A DNA stretch of 64,000 nucleotides. It comes from Neomoorella thermoacetica. Its GTDB lineage: Bacteria > Bacillota > DSM-521 > Neomoorellales > Neomoorellaceae. The stretch spans positions 1-64,000 of the forward strand of contig NZ_MDDC01000017.1 of NCBI RefSeq assembly GCF_001875325.1, given 5' to 3'. The position numbers were made by a program, and so were the translations under genes. This document shows, one piece after another, positions 52,502 to 62,215 of this stretch (the first letter of the stretch is position 1; each line of letters starts with the position of its first letter). The notes beneath the pieces are model-generated. The model saw only the letters and a list, made by a program, of their open reading frames with translations. It did no database searches and had not been told where the DNA came from.

Positions 52502-54088
52502 CTACTCCAATTCCGCCACCCTGGTGGCCAGGGAGGTTACCTTGCTGACGATTTCACCGGGGTTCCGGCCCAGGACCAGGATGAGCCGCTCCAGGTTGAT
52601 GCGATCGGGTATTTCAATTACGTCAGGAAGTTCCCGGCAGGACGCCAGAGTCCGGCGCAGGTCGGTATAGAAATCATCGTCCGTCTGGCGGTAGTCCGGG
52701 GGCACGGGCATGCTGACAACCTTATAACCCAGATCGGCGCAGGCCTGACGCACCCGGGGGTTGTTGCGAAGGTTGATGACGCAGCGTGCCTGCGGGAAGA
52801 ACTCCCGCACCACCAGGATGGTGCCGCCCATGTGGCGGGAACAGCCCATCTCCGGCTCGCCCAGGGTTGCCACCCGACCCTTAAAACGCAGCAGGCGGCC
52901 GGGTATAGCGGCGATGTCCCGGAGTTCTTTTGCCTCCGGCAAGCAATAGGCCAGGTTGGCGCCGATCTCGGGGATGAGGGCGGCAACGTTGGCTTCCTCG
53001 AGCTCCCTGACGGCCTGTCCCAGTTCCTGGCACAGGGCCACCTCCGTCGGAGTACGGGTATCGTTTTTCAGGGCCAGGGCGTTGAAAAAGACCTCCCAGA
53101 AGCGGTCCACCGCCGGCGGCAGGAGCTGCTCTTCCCGGCCGCCGGCCTCCACCCAGGCGCGACCTGCGCCCGCCGGCACCACCCGGCCGATAACCGCCGC
53201 CTCGATGCCGGCTCCTTTAAAGGCCGCCAGCATGGCGTCAGCCTTTTCCGGCGCGCAGGTGAGCACCAGGGTGCCCTCGCTGATTACTTCGTAAGGGTTA
53301 AGGCCAATATAGTCACAAACCGCCCGGATATCGGCGGGTACCGGCACCCGGGCGCGTTCGATCCTTAAACCTACACCGGAAGCCTCGGCCACCTCCCAGA
53401 GGCCCCGGGCCAGGCCCCCTTCCGTGGCGTCGTGCATGGCGTGGACGCCGCCGACCTTTACGGCAATACCGGCTTCGGCCACCACCGACATATCCCGCAA
53501 CCGCTTTTTAGCCCTTGCCACCAGGTCCGGAGCAATCCCGGCAGCCAGGAGCTTCTCACCCAGCTCGCAGGCCACCAGGGCCGCCGCTTCAATGGCCGCC
53601 CCTTTGGTAATAATTACGGCGTCGCCGACCCGGGCCCCCGCCGGGGTGACCACTTCCCTGCCACGGCCCCAGACGGTAATTCCTCCGATAGTAGGAATGG
53701 TTACGGCGCCATAGAAACCGGTATGGCCGCCGACAATGGTAATGCCCAGTTCCCGGGCATAGATGCTGATGCTGCGGACCAGCCCCGCAATGTAGTCCTC
53801 CGGGGTTCCCGGCGGCAGCAAGAGGGAATAGGTCATAAAACGGGGCTTGATGCCCATAACGGCGACGTCGCTGGCGCCGATATGGACGGTGATCCAGCCG
53901 AAGTCATCGGGGGAAGTCGTCGGTCCCGGGAAAATGGGATCCTCGGCGACGGCCAGGTACTCCTCCCCGATTTTGAGCACTGCGGCGTCCACTCCCATGC
54001 GCGGCCCAACTATCACCTCAGGATCCCCTGCCCCCGTATGGGGCAGGATGGCCTGCCGGAAGAAATCGTCATTTACTTTGCCGATCAT
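52502..54088 (-). CDS. AIR-synthase-like / ThiN fusion protein (TPP-regulated thiamine gene)
   Basis: 528 residues in two modules. Residues ~1-320 form an AIR synthase/HypE/ThiL-type ATP-binding domain (GVDAAVLKIGEEYLAV, ASDVAVMGIKPRFM, VGGHTGFYGA). Residues ~345-528 look like the ThiN thiamine-phosphate synthase domain (VAALIPEIGANLAYCLPEA, CSRHMGGTILVV, VIEIPDRI). The gene lies behind a TPP riboswitch, which supports a thiamine role. Whether the first module is a ThiL-like kinase is unproven: its spacing is closer to generic AIRS proteins. ATG at 54088 with GAGGAGG 8 bases upstream. Confidence 0.8.
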   Translation of the reverse strand: MIGKVNDDFFRQAILPHTGAGDPEVIVGPRMGVDAAVLKIGEEYLAVAEDPIFPGPTTSPDDFGWITVHIGASDVAVMGIKPRFMTYSLLLPPGTPEDYIAGLVRSISIYARELGITIVGGHTGFYGAVTIPTIGGITVWGRGREVVTPAGARVGDAVIITKGAAIEAAALVACELGEKLLAAGIAPDLVARAKKRLRDMSVVAEAGIAVKVGGVHAMHDATEGGLARGLWEVAEASGVGLRIERARVPVPADIRAVCDYIGLNPYEVISEGTLVLTCAPEKADAMLAAFKGAGIEAAVIGRVVPAGAGRAWVEAGGREEQLLPPAVDRFWEVFFNALALKNDTRTPTEVALCQELGQAVRELEEANVAALIPEIGANLAYCLPEAKELRDIAAIPGRLLRFKGRVATLGEPEMGCSRHMGGTILVVREFFPQARCVINLRNNPRVRQACADLGYKVVSMPVPPDYRQTDDDFYTDLRRTLASCRELPDVIEIPDRINLERLILVLGRNPGEIVSKVTSLATRVAELE

Positions 54089-54189
54089 CAGCCATGCCTC
54101 CTCAGAAATTATAAACAAACACGCGTCAGCCTTCAGCCCTGATAGTAACTTTGAGACCGACTGGTATTGTTTAACTTACCCAGGCGCTT

Positions 54190-54217
54190 AAAATAAAAAG
54201 CCACCCGGCCCGGGTGG
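54190..54217 (-). terminator. Terminator of the TPP riboswitch expression platform
   Basis: CCACCCG/CGGGTGG stem with a tight loop, then CTTTTTATTTT on the minus strand. Located 24 bases after the aptamer and about 100 bases before the regulated gene. Confidence 0.85.
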
Positions 54218-54240
54218 TCAGCAATCATCAAATCATCCTA

Positions 54241-54326
54241 TCCTCCCTGCGCAGGCATTACCCTGATCAGGTTCTGCGGGTCAGGACCTCACCGGTCCTT
54301 TCTCAGCCCCACCCGGAGCTCCCCGT
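54241..54326 (-). promoter_or_regulatory. TPP (thi-box) riboswitch
   Basis: Minus strand shows the family's fixed parts in order: GGGGAGCTCC, GGGGCTGAGA, then GACCCGCAGAACCTGATCAG and GGTAATGCCTGCGCAGGGA. Binding of thiamine pyrophosphate should favour the downstream terminator and switch off the AIRS-ThiN gene. Confidence 0.95.
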
Positions 54327-54374
54327 TAGCCTGATTATAACACACTTTCGTATTCCGGGATACCATTTTAATCC

Positions 54375-54755
54375 TACTCTCCCGCCGCCGGCTGCAGGAG
54401 GGCAAACCAGAGACTGCAGACCAGGGAGACCATCTCCCGGGCGAGGAGCACAGCCCCGGAGGCAATAAGGGCGCCGCCGGCGGATCGGGCCAGAGGGTAG
54501 GGAGTTAACTCCAGCGCGACGCTGGTGAAGTCCATTCCCAGTCCCCGCCAGAGACAGGTCTAGAGAAAACCGGATAAACCGGCTACCAGGAGGCCCGCCG
54601 GCCATGAGGACCAGGCCGGCATTAAGGAGCGTCAGGCATAGCTCGACCCGCCGGATGGGGCTACTTTTAAGCTCCAGCCGGCAGGTAAGGATAAATAACT
54701 GCTGGCCAGGACTATAAAGCCAAAGAAACCGAAGAGGTGCAGCTCCTCCTCTCCA
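54375..54755 (-). pseudogene. Decayed membrane protein gene
   Basis: Pieces of hydrophobic, Leu- and Gly-rich protein run through the minus strand in shifting frames (HLFGFFGFIVLASSYLSL, LLNAGLVLMAGG, GGALIASGAVLLAREMVSL), with stops and frame changes between. This looks like a former polytopic membrane protein. Ancestor not identified. Confidence 0.45.
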
Positions 54756-54773
54756 GCTCCCCTCTTCCTGGCA

Positions 54774-55646
54774 TTAGCCCAGTTCCCAGATCGCCATAGA
54801 AATGCTGGACCCCTGGCTGCTGAATTCCAGTTTTATAGGAACCGGCCGGTTATTGCGAAAGCGATAATCCAGCACGCCATAGTATACGGTAGCGTCGTAG
54901 CCGGGAGGGACATAGGTCACCGGTAACCCATGGCGGTGCCTTTCCACCACTTCCAGGCCGGCGGACAAAACAGCATTGTGCAGCAGGGTAGCCGTGCGAC
55001 AGATACCCCCGCCGATCTCAGGCACCTTTTGATCCCCCATGAAGATAATGCCGGGTACAAAGCCCCTGGCACCAGTGCGGGGGCCGACGACGTTATTAAA
55101 GGATACCACCCCTCCCGGCGGCACTACGAGGCCATTTAAGTACTGTCCGGCCAGGCGGGCATTGTGGAGGCTGGGACTGCCGGCCTCCTTCCCGGGGAAG
55201 GTGATGGTATATCGTCCCAGGAGATGAATATACTTAATGCTCACCTGCTGGCCCGCCGGGGTATAAACATGAATGCCGTCTTCCCGCCAATCCACCCTGG
55301 CCCCCAGGGCTTCCGCCACCTGCCGCAGGGGGGCATAGGTCACCCCGTCCTTGATCTGGGGCGGGGGCTGCAGGGGGACGCCCGCCAGGGTGCCGGCTTG
55401 CACGTTCAAGTAAAGGGCCGGCCGGCCGTAAACCCTGATACTCACCGTACTAGTTTCTGCCTCCCAATCAACTTCCCCGCCAAGGACAGTACTAAAATCC
55501 CTGACGGCAATCATGGCCCGCCGGGTATCAGGGTCTTCGTAGGCCACTACCGTCCCGGCGGCCAGGGCCGGTTCCAGGACCTGCCAGGCAAAAAAGAAAG
55601 CGGCCAGAACCACCAGCCAGTAAAAAGCACGCAGCAAAGTCCCCAT
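54774..55646 (-). CDS. VanW-family protein with copper-amine-oxidase-like N-terminal domain
   Basis: 290 residues, exported: a hydrophobic start (FYWLVVLAAFFFAWQVLEPALA), then a stalk-like module ~30-125 (DTRRAMIAVRDFSTVLGGEV, VTYAPLRQVAEALGARVDW). VanW domain from ~140 with FNNVVGPRTGARGF and GGGICRTATLLHNAVLSAG. VanW proteins are wall-associated with unknown activity. CheW-independent, single gene; the AT-rich terminator at 55804 belongs to the next region. Confidence 0.9.
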   Translation of the reverse strand: MGTLLRAFYWLVVLAAFFFAWQVLEPALAAGTVVAYEDPDTRRAMIAVRDFSTVLGGEVDWEAETSTVSIRVYGRPALYLNVQAGTLAGVPLQPPPQIKDGVTYAPLRQVAEALGARVDWREDGIHVYTPAGQQVSIKYIHLLGRYTITFPGKEAGSPSLHNARLAGQYLNGLVVPPGGVVSFNNVVGPRTGARGFVPGIIFMGDQKVPEIGGGICRTATLLHNAVLSAGLEVVERHRHGLPVTYVPPGYDATVYYGVLDYRFRNNRPVPIKLEFSSQGSSISMAIWELG

Positions 55647-56530
55647 CTCCCTTTAGACATAACCCATTAATATGACCTAATATGACCGGAGCAGTTCCAT
55701 CATATGCTCCACTGGCGGGAGTTATGATTTCTACCGTACCTGGTGGTATCTTTTTCCTATAGGTTCGCCGGGAAAGGAGAAATTCCTGCACGTTCTAAAA
55801 AAAGGGCCCTTACGAGCCCTGAGATGGTATTTTAGACGAAAGATTTATTTATCCCCTGCCCCCGGGGAAGCACCGGCCATCATATTGCGGCCGAGGGCAA
55901 GAAAGATGCCGACGGTGAGGCCGAGGATAAATTTGCTAAAACTTTATTTCACACGTATCTTTCCTTTCACCCGGTAGTTGTCAGCGCCTGAAAGTAATGG
56001 TGTTATAGATTTCACGGCTTCGACGTGCCACACGATCCGCTTCTACAATTATTCAAGGGCAGGCTTTCCAATTTTAGCAGGGAAAAGAGTTGCTGGTTAC
56101 CACGCAAAAAATGCTGTTACGATATTTCCCTTTATCGGCCGGTTCCGATGCCTCAATACCGTTTTTGTGCTGTACTTCTTTTAATATCTTGCGGCCGTCG
56201 TCCATCCAGACCTAGGTGTAATTGCACCGTCAGTTTCGTATACCGGTATAATACAATTCAAATGAACCAAACTCTTTGTCTCGCAACCAGGTAAATGGGC
56301 AGAGCAGACCTATCCTCTTCTCCATCTGCCCTGCTTTATATTGTTAATAAAAATATACCCGCCCCGGACATTACGTTCAAAGATGGATATGTGAGTTTTG
56401 CCGCACACAATATTTCGTTCTTCCATAGATACGTGTACGTATATACGGTAATAAAACATAACACTGTTTATGCTGACCGCTTTTGGGCTAATTTACGGGA
56501 ATGCATACACATTCCAAAAGCCCAAATTCT
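55647..56530. other. Long low-coding region at the edge of the decayed island
   Basis: About 880 bases. A 31-codon hydrophobic frame on the minus strand (55845-55937, FILGLTVGIFLALG) has no start codon and looks like a gene remnant. It is followed by a GGGC/GCCC hairpin with T7 at 55797-55819. The rest (55940-56530) has short frames on both strands with no family, ribosome site or codon signal; I regard it as non-coding or decayed. Confidence 0.45.
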
Positions 56531-57082
56531 TTAGGCGCTCTTCAACCATTCGCGGACTTTCTCGATGCCGGCGCCCGTCATTCTCCACCTTTTTCCCTCC
56601 TGGTTAACCCAGCCTTCCTTTTTCGCCCGCTGTAAATAGGTGCTCAGGCTTATCAGGATAGAAGGTTTCTCAGATAGTTCCTCCTTTAACAAGCGGCGGA
56701 TATCTTCACTGCCGGGAGGTTGGTGGAGGCAGAAATCGCTATAATATACTACCAGGGTCACCAGTTCCTTATTATTACCTAGCTTTGCTCTCGATTTCAG
56801 TTCCTTTAAACTGGGGGTTAATATCTCATGTTTTGCAAAACCTTTCTCCTTTTCCAGCCCTATCTCGCTGCCATTTTCCGCTTCTTGAGCTGCCGGAATT
56901 TTATCGTTGGCGTCGATGTTTTCTAGTTCTTCGTCACTTTCTTGAAATACTGCTTGATATTTGGCGCTTGCCAGATCTAAAACATCATAAAGTTTCTGAT
57001 TTAAAACTTCTTTAATAAAATCAACTCCACCTTTTAACTCAATTTTTAGATCTCTGGTGACAATCTTTAAATAAGTTTCCAC
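56531..57082 (-). CDS. Hypothetical protein with C-terminal helix-turn-helix-like segment
   Basis: 183 residues, unrecognised. The N-terminus (ETYLKIVTRDLKIELKGG) is followed by an acidic low-complexity linker (~45-85). The C-terminal ~70 residues (ILISLSTYLQRAKKEGWVNQ, RWRMTGAGIEKVREWL) resemble a winged-helix effector-type fold. A/T-richer than core genes and within a mobile-element region, so it may be transferred. Function unknown. Confidence 0.6.
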   Translation of the reverse strand: METYLKIVTRDLKIELKGGVDFIKEVLNQKLYDVLDLASAKYQAVFQESDEELENIDANDKIPAAQEAENGSEIGLEKEKGFAKHEILTPSLKELKSRAKLGNNKELVTLVVYYSDFCLHQPPGSEDIRRLLKEELSEKPSILISLSTYLQRAKKEGWVNQEGKRWRMTGAGIEKVREWLKSA

Positions 57083-57146
57083 GAATAACCCTCCTCTACT
57101 GGCGATTTTTGCTTAAAACGAGTATAACATTGCTTGTTTTTCTACG

Positions 57147-57719
57147 TCAATGGTAATTGGCCATAGTTTTGTTCACAAAGATTAAATTTTTGGGCGAGTT
57201 ATCCCAGGGGATAGTGGAGATATTCCAGAAGTAGTCAAGATATAGCGAGACCCTGTCTAGTAGGAGTACGGGCATAGCACCGACGGCCGGGTTTATGGTC
57301 ATACGCGAGGCGTGAAGGGCTTGTATTGGGGTTATACCCTTCATGTCTCTCCCGAAATAAGGGCGTTGATAGTTGAAAAATAAGATCCAGTTTTGGGCTA
57401 TTTTGAAAAAGGAGGTCCTGGAAGTGACATTTGCCAGGTTAATGGCATAGAATTCTTCGTCATCAGAACGGTGAGAGCGCTCGACGAAGGTGTTGAACTG
57501 CTTTTGTCCAGCCCGAGCCCAGGCATGCTGGTCAGCTATGTACTTGGTATCGATTTGCCAGAATTGTAAAGGCTTGAAGGCTGAGTCGAAACAACGTATC
57601 AAGTATTTATTTGCTGTCCAAGCCCTGTTATAGGGGCTGAATGAAAAAAACGGCGAGACATACCCCTCGCCGTTTTTGCTGATAATAACCGCGACATTAC
57701 CCCAGTAACAGTACTTCAA
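57147..57719 (-). pseudogene. Truncated integrase-core (rve) transposase fragment
   Basis: Frame of 190 codons joining two parts of a DDE transposase: QFWQIDTKYIADQ (first catalytic Asp region) and, directly after a short join, FNTFVERSHRSDDEEFYAINL (catalytic Glu region), then NYQRPYFGRDMKGITPIQAL. The ~90-100 residues normally between them are missing, so it cannot be active. The first ~50 and last ~40 codons look like noise fused by deletion. Similar to IS481/IS3-type rve transposases. Confidence 0.7.
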
Positions 57720-58279
57720 AATATACTTTCAGCTTGAATTTGGAAGCCGGTTATAACCCGCGACTTAACAGTGCCCTCCTGTTCTATTTCCTGATCCAGG
57801 GCAAACTTCCCCTCCCGCAGGCAAAAAACCTGTACCCCTTTATTCCCGGGGTCAATTATCCAGTATTCCCTGACGCCTTCCTTTTCGTATACCTTATACT
57901 TGCTGCGCAGGTCGTAGTAAGCAGTATTGGGTGAAAGAATCTCCACCACCAGGTCCGGCGCGCCTTTGATGTATTTTTCTTTTATAATGGCCAACCTTTC
58001 CCTGGATATAAAAATTATGTCCGGCTGGTAAGTTTCTGTTTCTCCCAGATAGACATCTACGGGAGCGTCTAAAACAATGCCCAGCCCTTTCTCCAGGACA
58101 TAGCCCGCCATTTTTAACTCCAGCTTCATGGATACCATCTGGTGATAAGGTGTATGCGAAGGCGTCATTACCAGTTCTCCTCCAATAAGCTGATAAGGCG
58201 ACCCTTCCGGTAGACGGCAGTAGTCGGCGTAGGTGTACCGTTCCCGGCCTGCCGCCAGCTCAGCCAGGCTAGCGCTCAC
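57716..58279 (-). CDS. Uma2-family endonuclease (DUF820)
   Basis: PD-(D/E)XK-fold protein common in many copies in Cyanobacteria and Moorella-like Firmicutes. Core: LIGGELVMTPSHTPYHQM, QPDIIFIS (Asp), PDLVVEILSPNT (E-x-L) with a Lys in SKYKVYEKEGVREYWIIDP. 187 residues. Start overlaps the transposase fragment downstream by 4 bases only by chance of the remnant. Possible function in mobile DNA or toxin-type systems; unproven. Confidence 0.88.
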   Translation of the reverse strand: MSASLAELAAGRERYTYADYCRLPEGSPYQLIGGELVMTPSHTPYHQMVSMKLELKMAGYVLEKGLGIVLDAPVDVYLGETETYQPDIIFISRERLAIIKEKYIKGAPDLVVEILSPNTAYYDLRSKYKVYEKEGVREYWIIDPGNKGVQVFCLREGKFALDQEIEQEGTVKSRVITGFQIQAESIF

Positions 58280-58879
58280 TTTTCCGCACCCCCTGTTCTG
58301 AAGGTATTTTACTTACGCTTCCCTGCCCAACTGCTTAAACTGTTGCCTGACATGGTCCCCTTCATCTTCCTCTAAATAATGCGCTCCAGGTAGTCATAAG
58401 CGGAATAGTCGAGAAATACTGAAGCTAACGCGCGTAGAGTAAACCCGTCCGCCTGTTTCAGGTTTATCGGTTGCCGCGGTAGCGCCCAGAACTCCCTTGC
58501 CTGCAAGGTTTGCTTCAAACGTTCAAGGTTTTCTTTTTTTCCACAGCCTGTCTTCCAGGACCGATATATCGCGCAATTTCACATCAGTCTTATCCCCTAG
58601 CTTTAACTTTTTACATCAAAGAACCCGGTACTTCTTCCTCGCAGGGCAGGTTCAGTACGAAGGGACCGGCTATGTTTTGTATTTGGTCCTGGTAAGCCTT
58701 TCCTCAAACGGTTTTCATCACCCCCTGAGATACCTTACACTTACACTATTATAGACGAAAAGAATAAAAAAAAGCTCCCATAAACCTTCATGGGAATAAT
58801 GCCGTCAATATCAAGTACTGTGTACAGGTCCGAATATGGAGGGAGCCCATACTGGGATCCTACCTCGCGACGGCTTTTG
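58280..58879 (-). pseudogene. Gene remnants between Uma2 and methyltransferase genes
   Basis: 600 bases without an intact gene. On the minus strand, short coding-like pieces appear in different frames: MKLRDISVLEDRLWKKRK and EFWALPRQPINLKQADGFTL, then LASVFLDYSAYDYLERII. They read like a broken nucleotidyl- or toxin/antitoxin-type small protein; identity unknown. The terminator of the methyltransferase is at 58776-58795. Confidence 0.4.
58776..58795 (-). terminator. Terminator of the methyltransferase gene
   Basis: TCCCAT/ATGGGA six-base stem with an 8-base loop, then GCTTTTTTTT on the minus strand, about 85 bases past the stop. Confidence 0.85.
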
Positions 58880-59797
58880 CTATATGACCATTGCTCGTGC
58901 CAAGTGAAAATGCTCGTTCGCATGATAACCATCGGTTCGTCTCCGGAAGTAGCGTTCTTCGATATCGGATGGGCTTAAGTTCTCCAGGAGACGCAAGCCG
59001 AGAATCTCCAATTCTGGGCCAATCGTGGCAGGATCAAAGCCGGCTTTTAACGGCTCACTAAGTTGCTGACCAATCATCTGCATCACTTGTATATTCTTCG
59101 CCATTTTCCCGGGTATAAATGCTTCGGAATCCAGGTAATCGAAAATGATTATACTACCTGAAGAAGAAAAATTGACGATGTCTCTCAGCGTGGCAAACAC
59201 CACCTCACGAGTTAAATAGTAGGTGACTCCAAGCCAGCTAAAGAAGCTTGGTATATGCCGATTATAGGATGAACGATCGAGTGCCTCTACCAGGCTATCT
59301 TTTTTAAAATCTAGCGGGATGAAATGTAGTTGTGCAGGCATTTGCCACCCCAGCTCCATCAGTCGATTGCGTTTGAAACCCTGGGTAACAGGATGGTCGA
59401 TCTCGAACACTTGCAGCTGCTGTATTAACTCCGGTTGCCGAAATGCAAAGGTATCCATCCCCGCTCCGAGAATAACATACTGCTTAACCCCGTGTTTGAC
59501 AGCTGTTTCGAGGCTATCTTCCGTATACCGGGCACGAACAAGTAAAGTAGAGGCGTTTAAGAAGTCTCGAATCACCCAGGCTAAGGCAGTAGCTTGATCA
59601 GGGCAGGAGGCAGCACGTTCAGGATCAAAAACCTTGAGAAGCTCTGGTAGATTTTGTTCCATCTTTGTACGTTCTTCCTGAGTTAACAAATCATAGGCAA
59701 GAAAGTCATTAAACATTTTCGGTGTACCGTTCATCACATGGTAAGCACGCACGAAAGCAGAGGTGAGTGCAGTCATACTGACTTCTTTATCCTCCAT
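58880..59797 (-). CDS. LCMT/PPM-family SAM-dependent methyltransferase
   Basis: 305 residues. SAM site VKQYVILGAGMDTFAFR near residue 110, FEIDHP near 137, and LGVTYYLTREVV near 205, the pattern of the leucine carboxyl methyltransferase superfamily (TIGR00027-like). These often modify small secondary metabolites; substrate unknown. Two short tracts upstream (59800-59940) are AT-rich. Codon use is looser than in core genes, in line with acquisition. Confidence 0.87.
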   Translation of the reverse strand: MEDKEVSMTALTSAFVRAYHVMNGTPKMFNDFLAYDLLTQEERTKMEQNLPELLKVFDPERAASCPDQATALAWVIRDFLNASTLLVRARYTEDSLETAVKHGVKQYVILGAGMDTFAFRQPELIQQLQVFEIDHPVTQGFKRNRLMELGWQMPAQLHFIPLDFKKDSLVEALDRSSYNRHIPSFFSWLGVTYYLTREVVFATLRDIVNFSSSGSIIIFDYLDSEAFIPGKMAKNIQVMQMIGQQLSEPLKAGFDPATIGPELEILGLRLLENLSPSDIEERYFRRRTDGYHANEHFHLARAMVI

Positions 59798-59949
59798 TTG
59801 GTCCTCCCTCTTAGGTAACCAATAAAGTTTGTTGAAGCTCTCTCTATATTTAATACCACATTATTAACTCCCTAGTCAAATATGTAAATAGTTTTAATAA
59901 CACATAACAAATTATTTGTCAAGCCACTTCGCGTTTTATGTTACCGGAC

Positions 59950-59990
59950 TGTGATATTGTCACCCTGTAAGCGGATTGAGAAAATGTCAC
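59950..59990. repeat. Short repeats at an IS junction
   Basis: TGTGATATTGTCAC (59950-59963) and AAAATGTCAC (59981-59990) lie just before the IS66 fragment. Repeated TGTCAC words are typical of IS21-type ends, so an IS element may have cut the IS66 gene here. Inference from pattern only. Confidence 0.35.
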
Positions 59991-59991
59991 T

Positions 59992-60348
59992 ATGAGGGAA
60001 GAAATTGGCCAGGCGATTAACTATTGCCTGGGCCAGTGGGATAAACTAATAGCCTTCTTGCAAGACGGGCGTCTGGAACTCGATAACAACCGCAGCGAAC
60101 GCTCCATCAAGCCCTTTGTCATTGGCCGCAAAAACTGGTTATTTGCCAATACCCCGCGGGGTGCTAAAGCCAGCGCCATTACTTACAGCATCGTAGAGAC
60201 GGCGAAGGAAAACGGGTTGAACCCCTTCCAGTACCTCATTTGCTTCTTCGAAAAACTTCCCAACTTGGATCCCCAGGATAAAAATGATCTGGATCAGCTG
60301 CTGCCGTGGTCTGTTTCTTTACCTTCATTTTGCCGGGTGTATAATTAG
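59992..60348 (+). pseudogene. 3' fragment of an IS66-family transposase
   Basis: 118 codons matching the end of IS66 TnpC: AINYCLGQWDKLIAFLQDG, LDNNRSERSIKPFVIGRKNW (with catalytic Glu) and WLFANTPRGAKASAITYSIVETAKENGL in overlapping part, then the IS66 C-terminal motif DLDQLLPW. The first ~350 residues are gone. Non-functional. Confidence 0.9.
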
Positions 60349-60465
60349 GATGCTCAAGCCCCCACCTTAGGTGCAAGTTGGGGGTTATTTTACGCTTACC
60401 TGGTTTGCAACTTGTTGGTAGAAGCGGCAAGGCACCCAACCCTGCCGCTTCCAAAACTCAATCAT

Positions 60466-60810
60466 TTAGGATTGCTGCTGGCCCGGGGGCAGGAAGGGCG
60501 TGGGCGGTGCCTGGCCATTATGGCTGGACAGGTACTTGATATACTGGGACAGGTAGTAATTCATCCCCGTCAGCGGCCGGCCGCGCACAGCCGCGTTCCA
60601 CATGGCCCTGGTCTCAGGGCTTTCCCCCTGCCAGCCCGTCACCGCCCGGGTGAAGTAGCCGCGAACCCTTGCCTGGTTCTCAGTATTGGGGTTCATAGGC
60701 ACAAAATAGCGCCGGGCATAATTGATCCCCTTCCATTTGGCAAAGACCAGGGCCTTACCCAGGGCGCCGCTGGCATCCAGGGACATCAGGGGCGCTGTCA
60801 CTTTGGCCAT
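60466..60810 (-). CDS. Hypothetical protein of phage-structural type
   Basis: 114 residues starting MAKVTAPLMSLDASGALGKAL and then FAKWKGINYARRYFVP and NTENQARVRGYFTRAV. This form is common in prophage and mobile regions; function unknown. ATG at 60810 chosen because GGAGGTGAG lies 5 bases upstream. A GAAGCGGCA/TGCCGCTTC hairpin at about 60421-60450 follows its end. Confidence 0.65.
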   Translation of the reverse strand: MAKVTAPLMSLDASGALGKALVFAKWKGINYARRYFVPMNPNTENQARVRGYFTRAVTGWQGESPETRAMWNAAVRGRPLTGMNYYLSQYIKYLSSHNGQAPPTPFLPPGQQQS

Positions 60811-61210
60811 GTGCTCACCTCCTTTCGCCCCCATTCTAGCAGGGGCTAAAGGAAGTGGCTATTTTCGTAACCGGCCGGGAACCTGACTGCCGATCAACGT
60901 TACCGCCAGGATGCAAAGGATTTCCTGCCAGTTTAAGTTCCCTGCCCGAAATAAGTTTCCCATATCGCGAGAAAGTATTAAAGTTGTTACAACGGTATGG
61001 CTGTGGCATGTACGGCCGGCTGGTGGTATAACAGTACTTATCCCGGGTGTTAAATTGCACTTAACCGGCCAGGACGAACATCACCGTACCCACTCCGTTT
61101 AATGAACGTAATGATCATAAAGCTATATTTAAATACTTCCCCTCTTTTTCCCCTCTTCCTTGCCCGTCAGCCAGACCCTTCCGCATCTACTTACCCATGT
61201 TCCGGCTATA
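60811..61210. other. Intergenic region with a diverged repeat
   Basis: 400 bases with no gene. It carries at 61077-61124 a 48-base sequence related to one at 15493-15540. Otherwise nothing recognised. Confidence 0.4.
61077..61124. repeat. Diverged copy of a ~48-base sequence also at 15493
   Basis: Starts CATCACCGTACCCACTCCG; the copy at 15493 reads CATCACCGTTCCCACTCCG at the same place, and both end ATAAAGC. About three quarters of positions agree. Nature unknown: IS end, degraded coding tail or shared control element. Confidence 0.4.

Positions 61211-62215
<1,005 letters not shown>

Noticed and set aside
55978-56534. Three open frames on the plus strand
   Set aside because: No family motif, ribosome site or coding bias; composition looks like decayed DNA.
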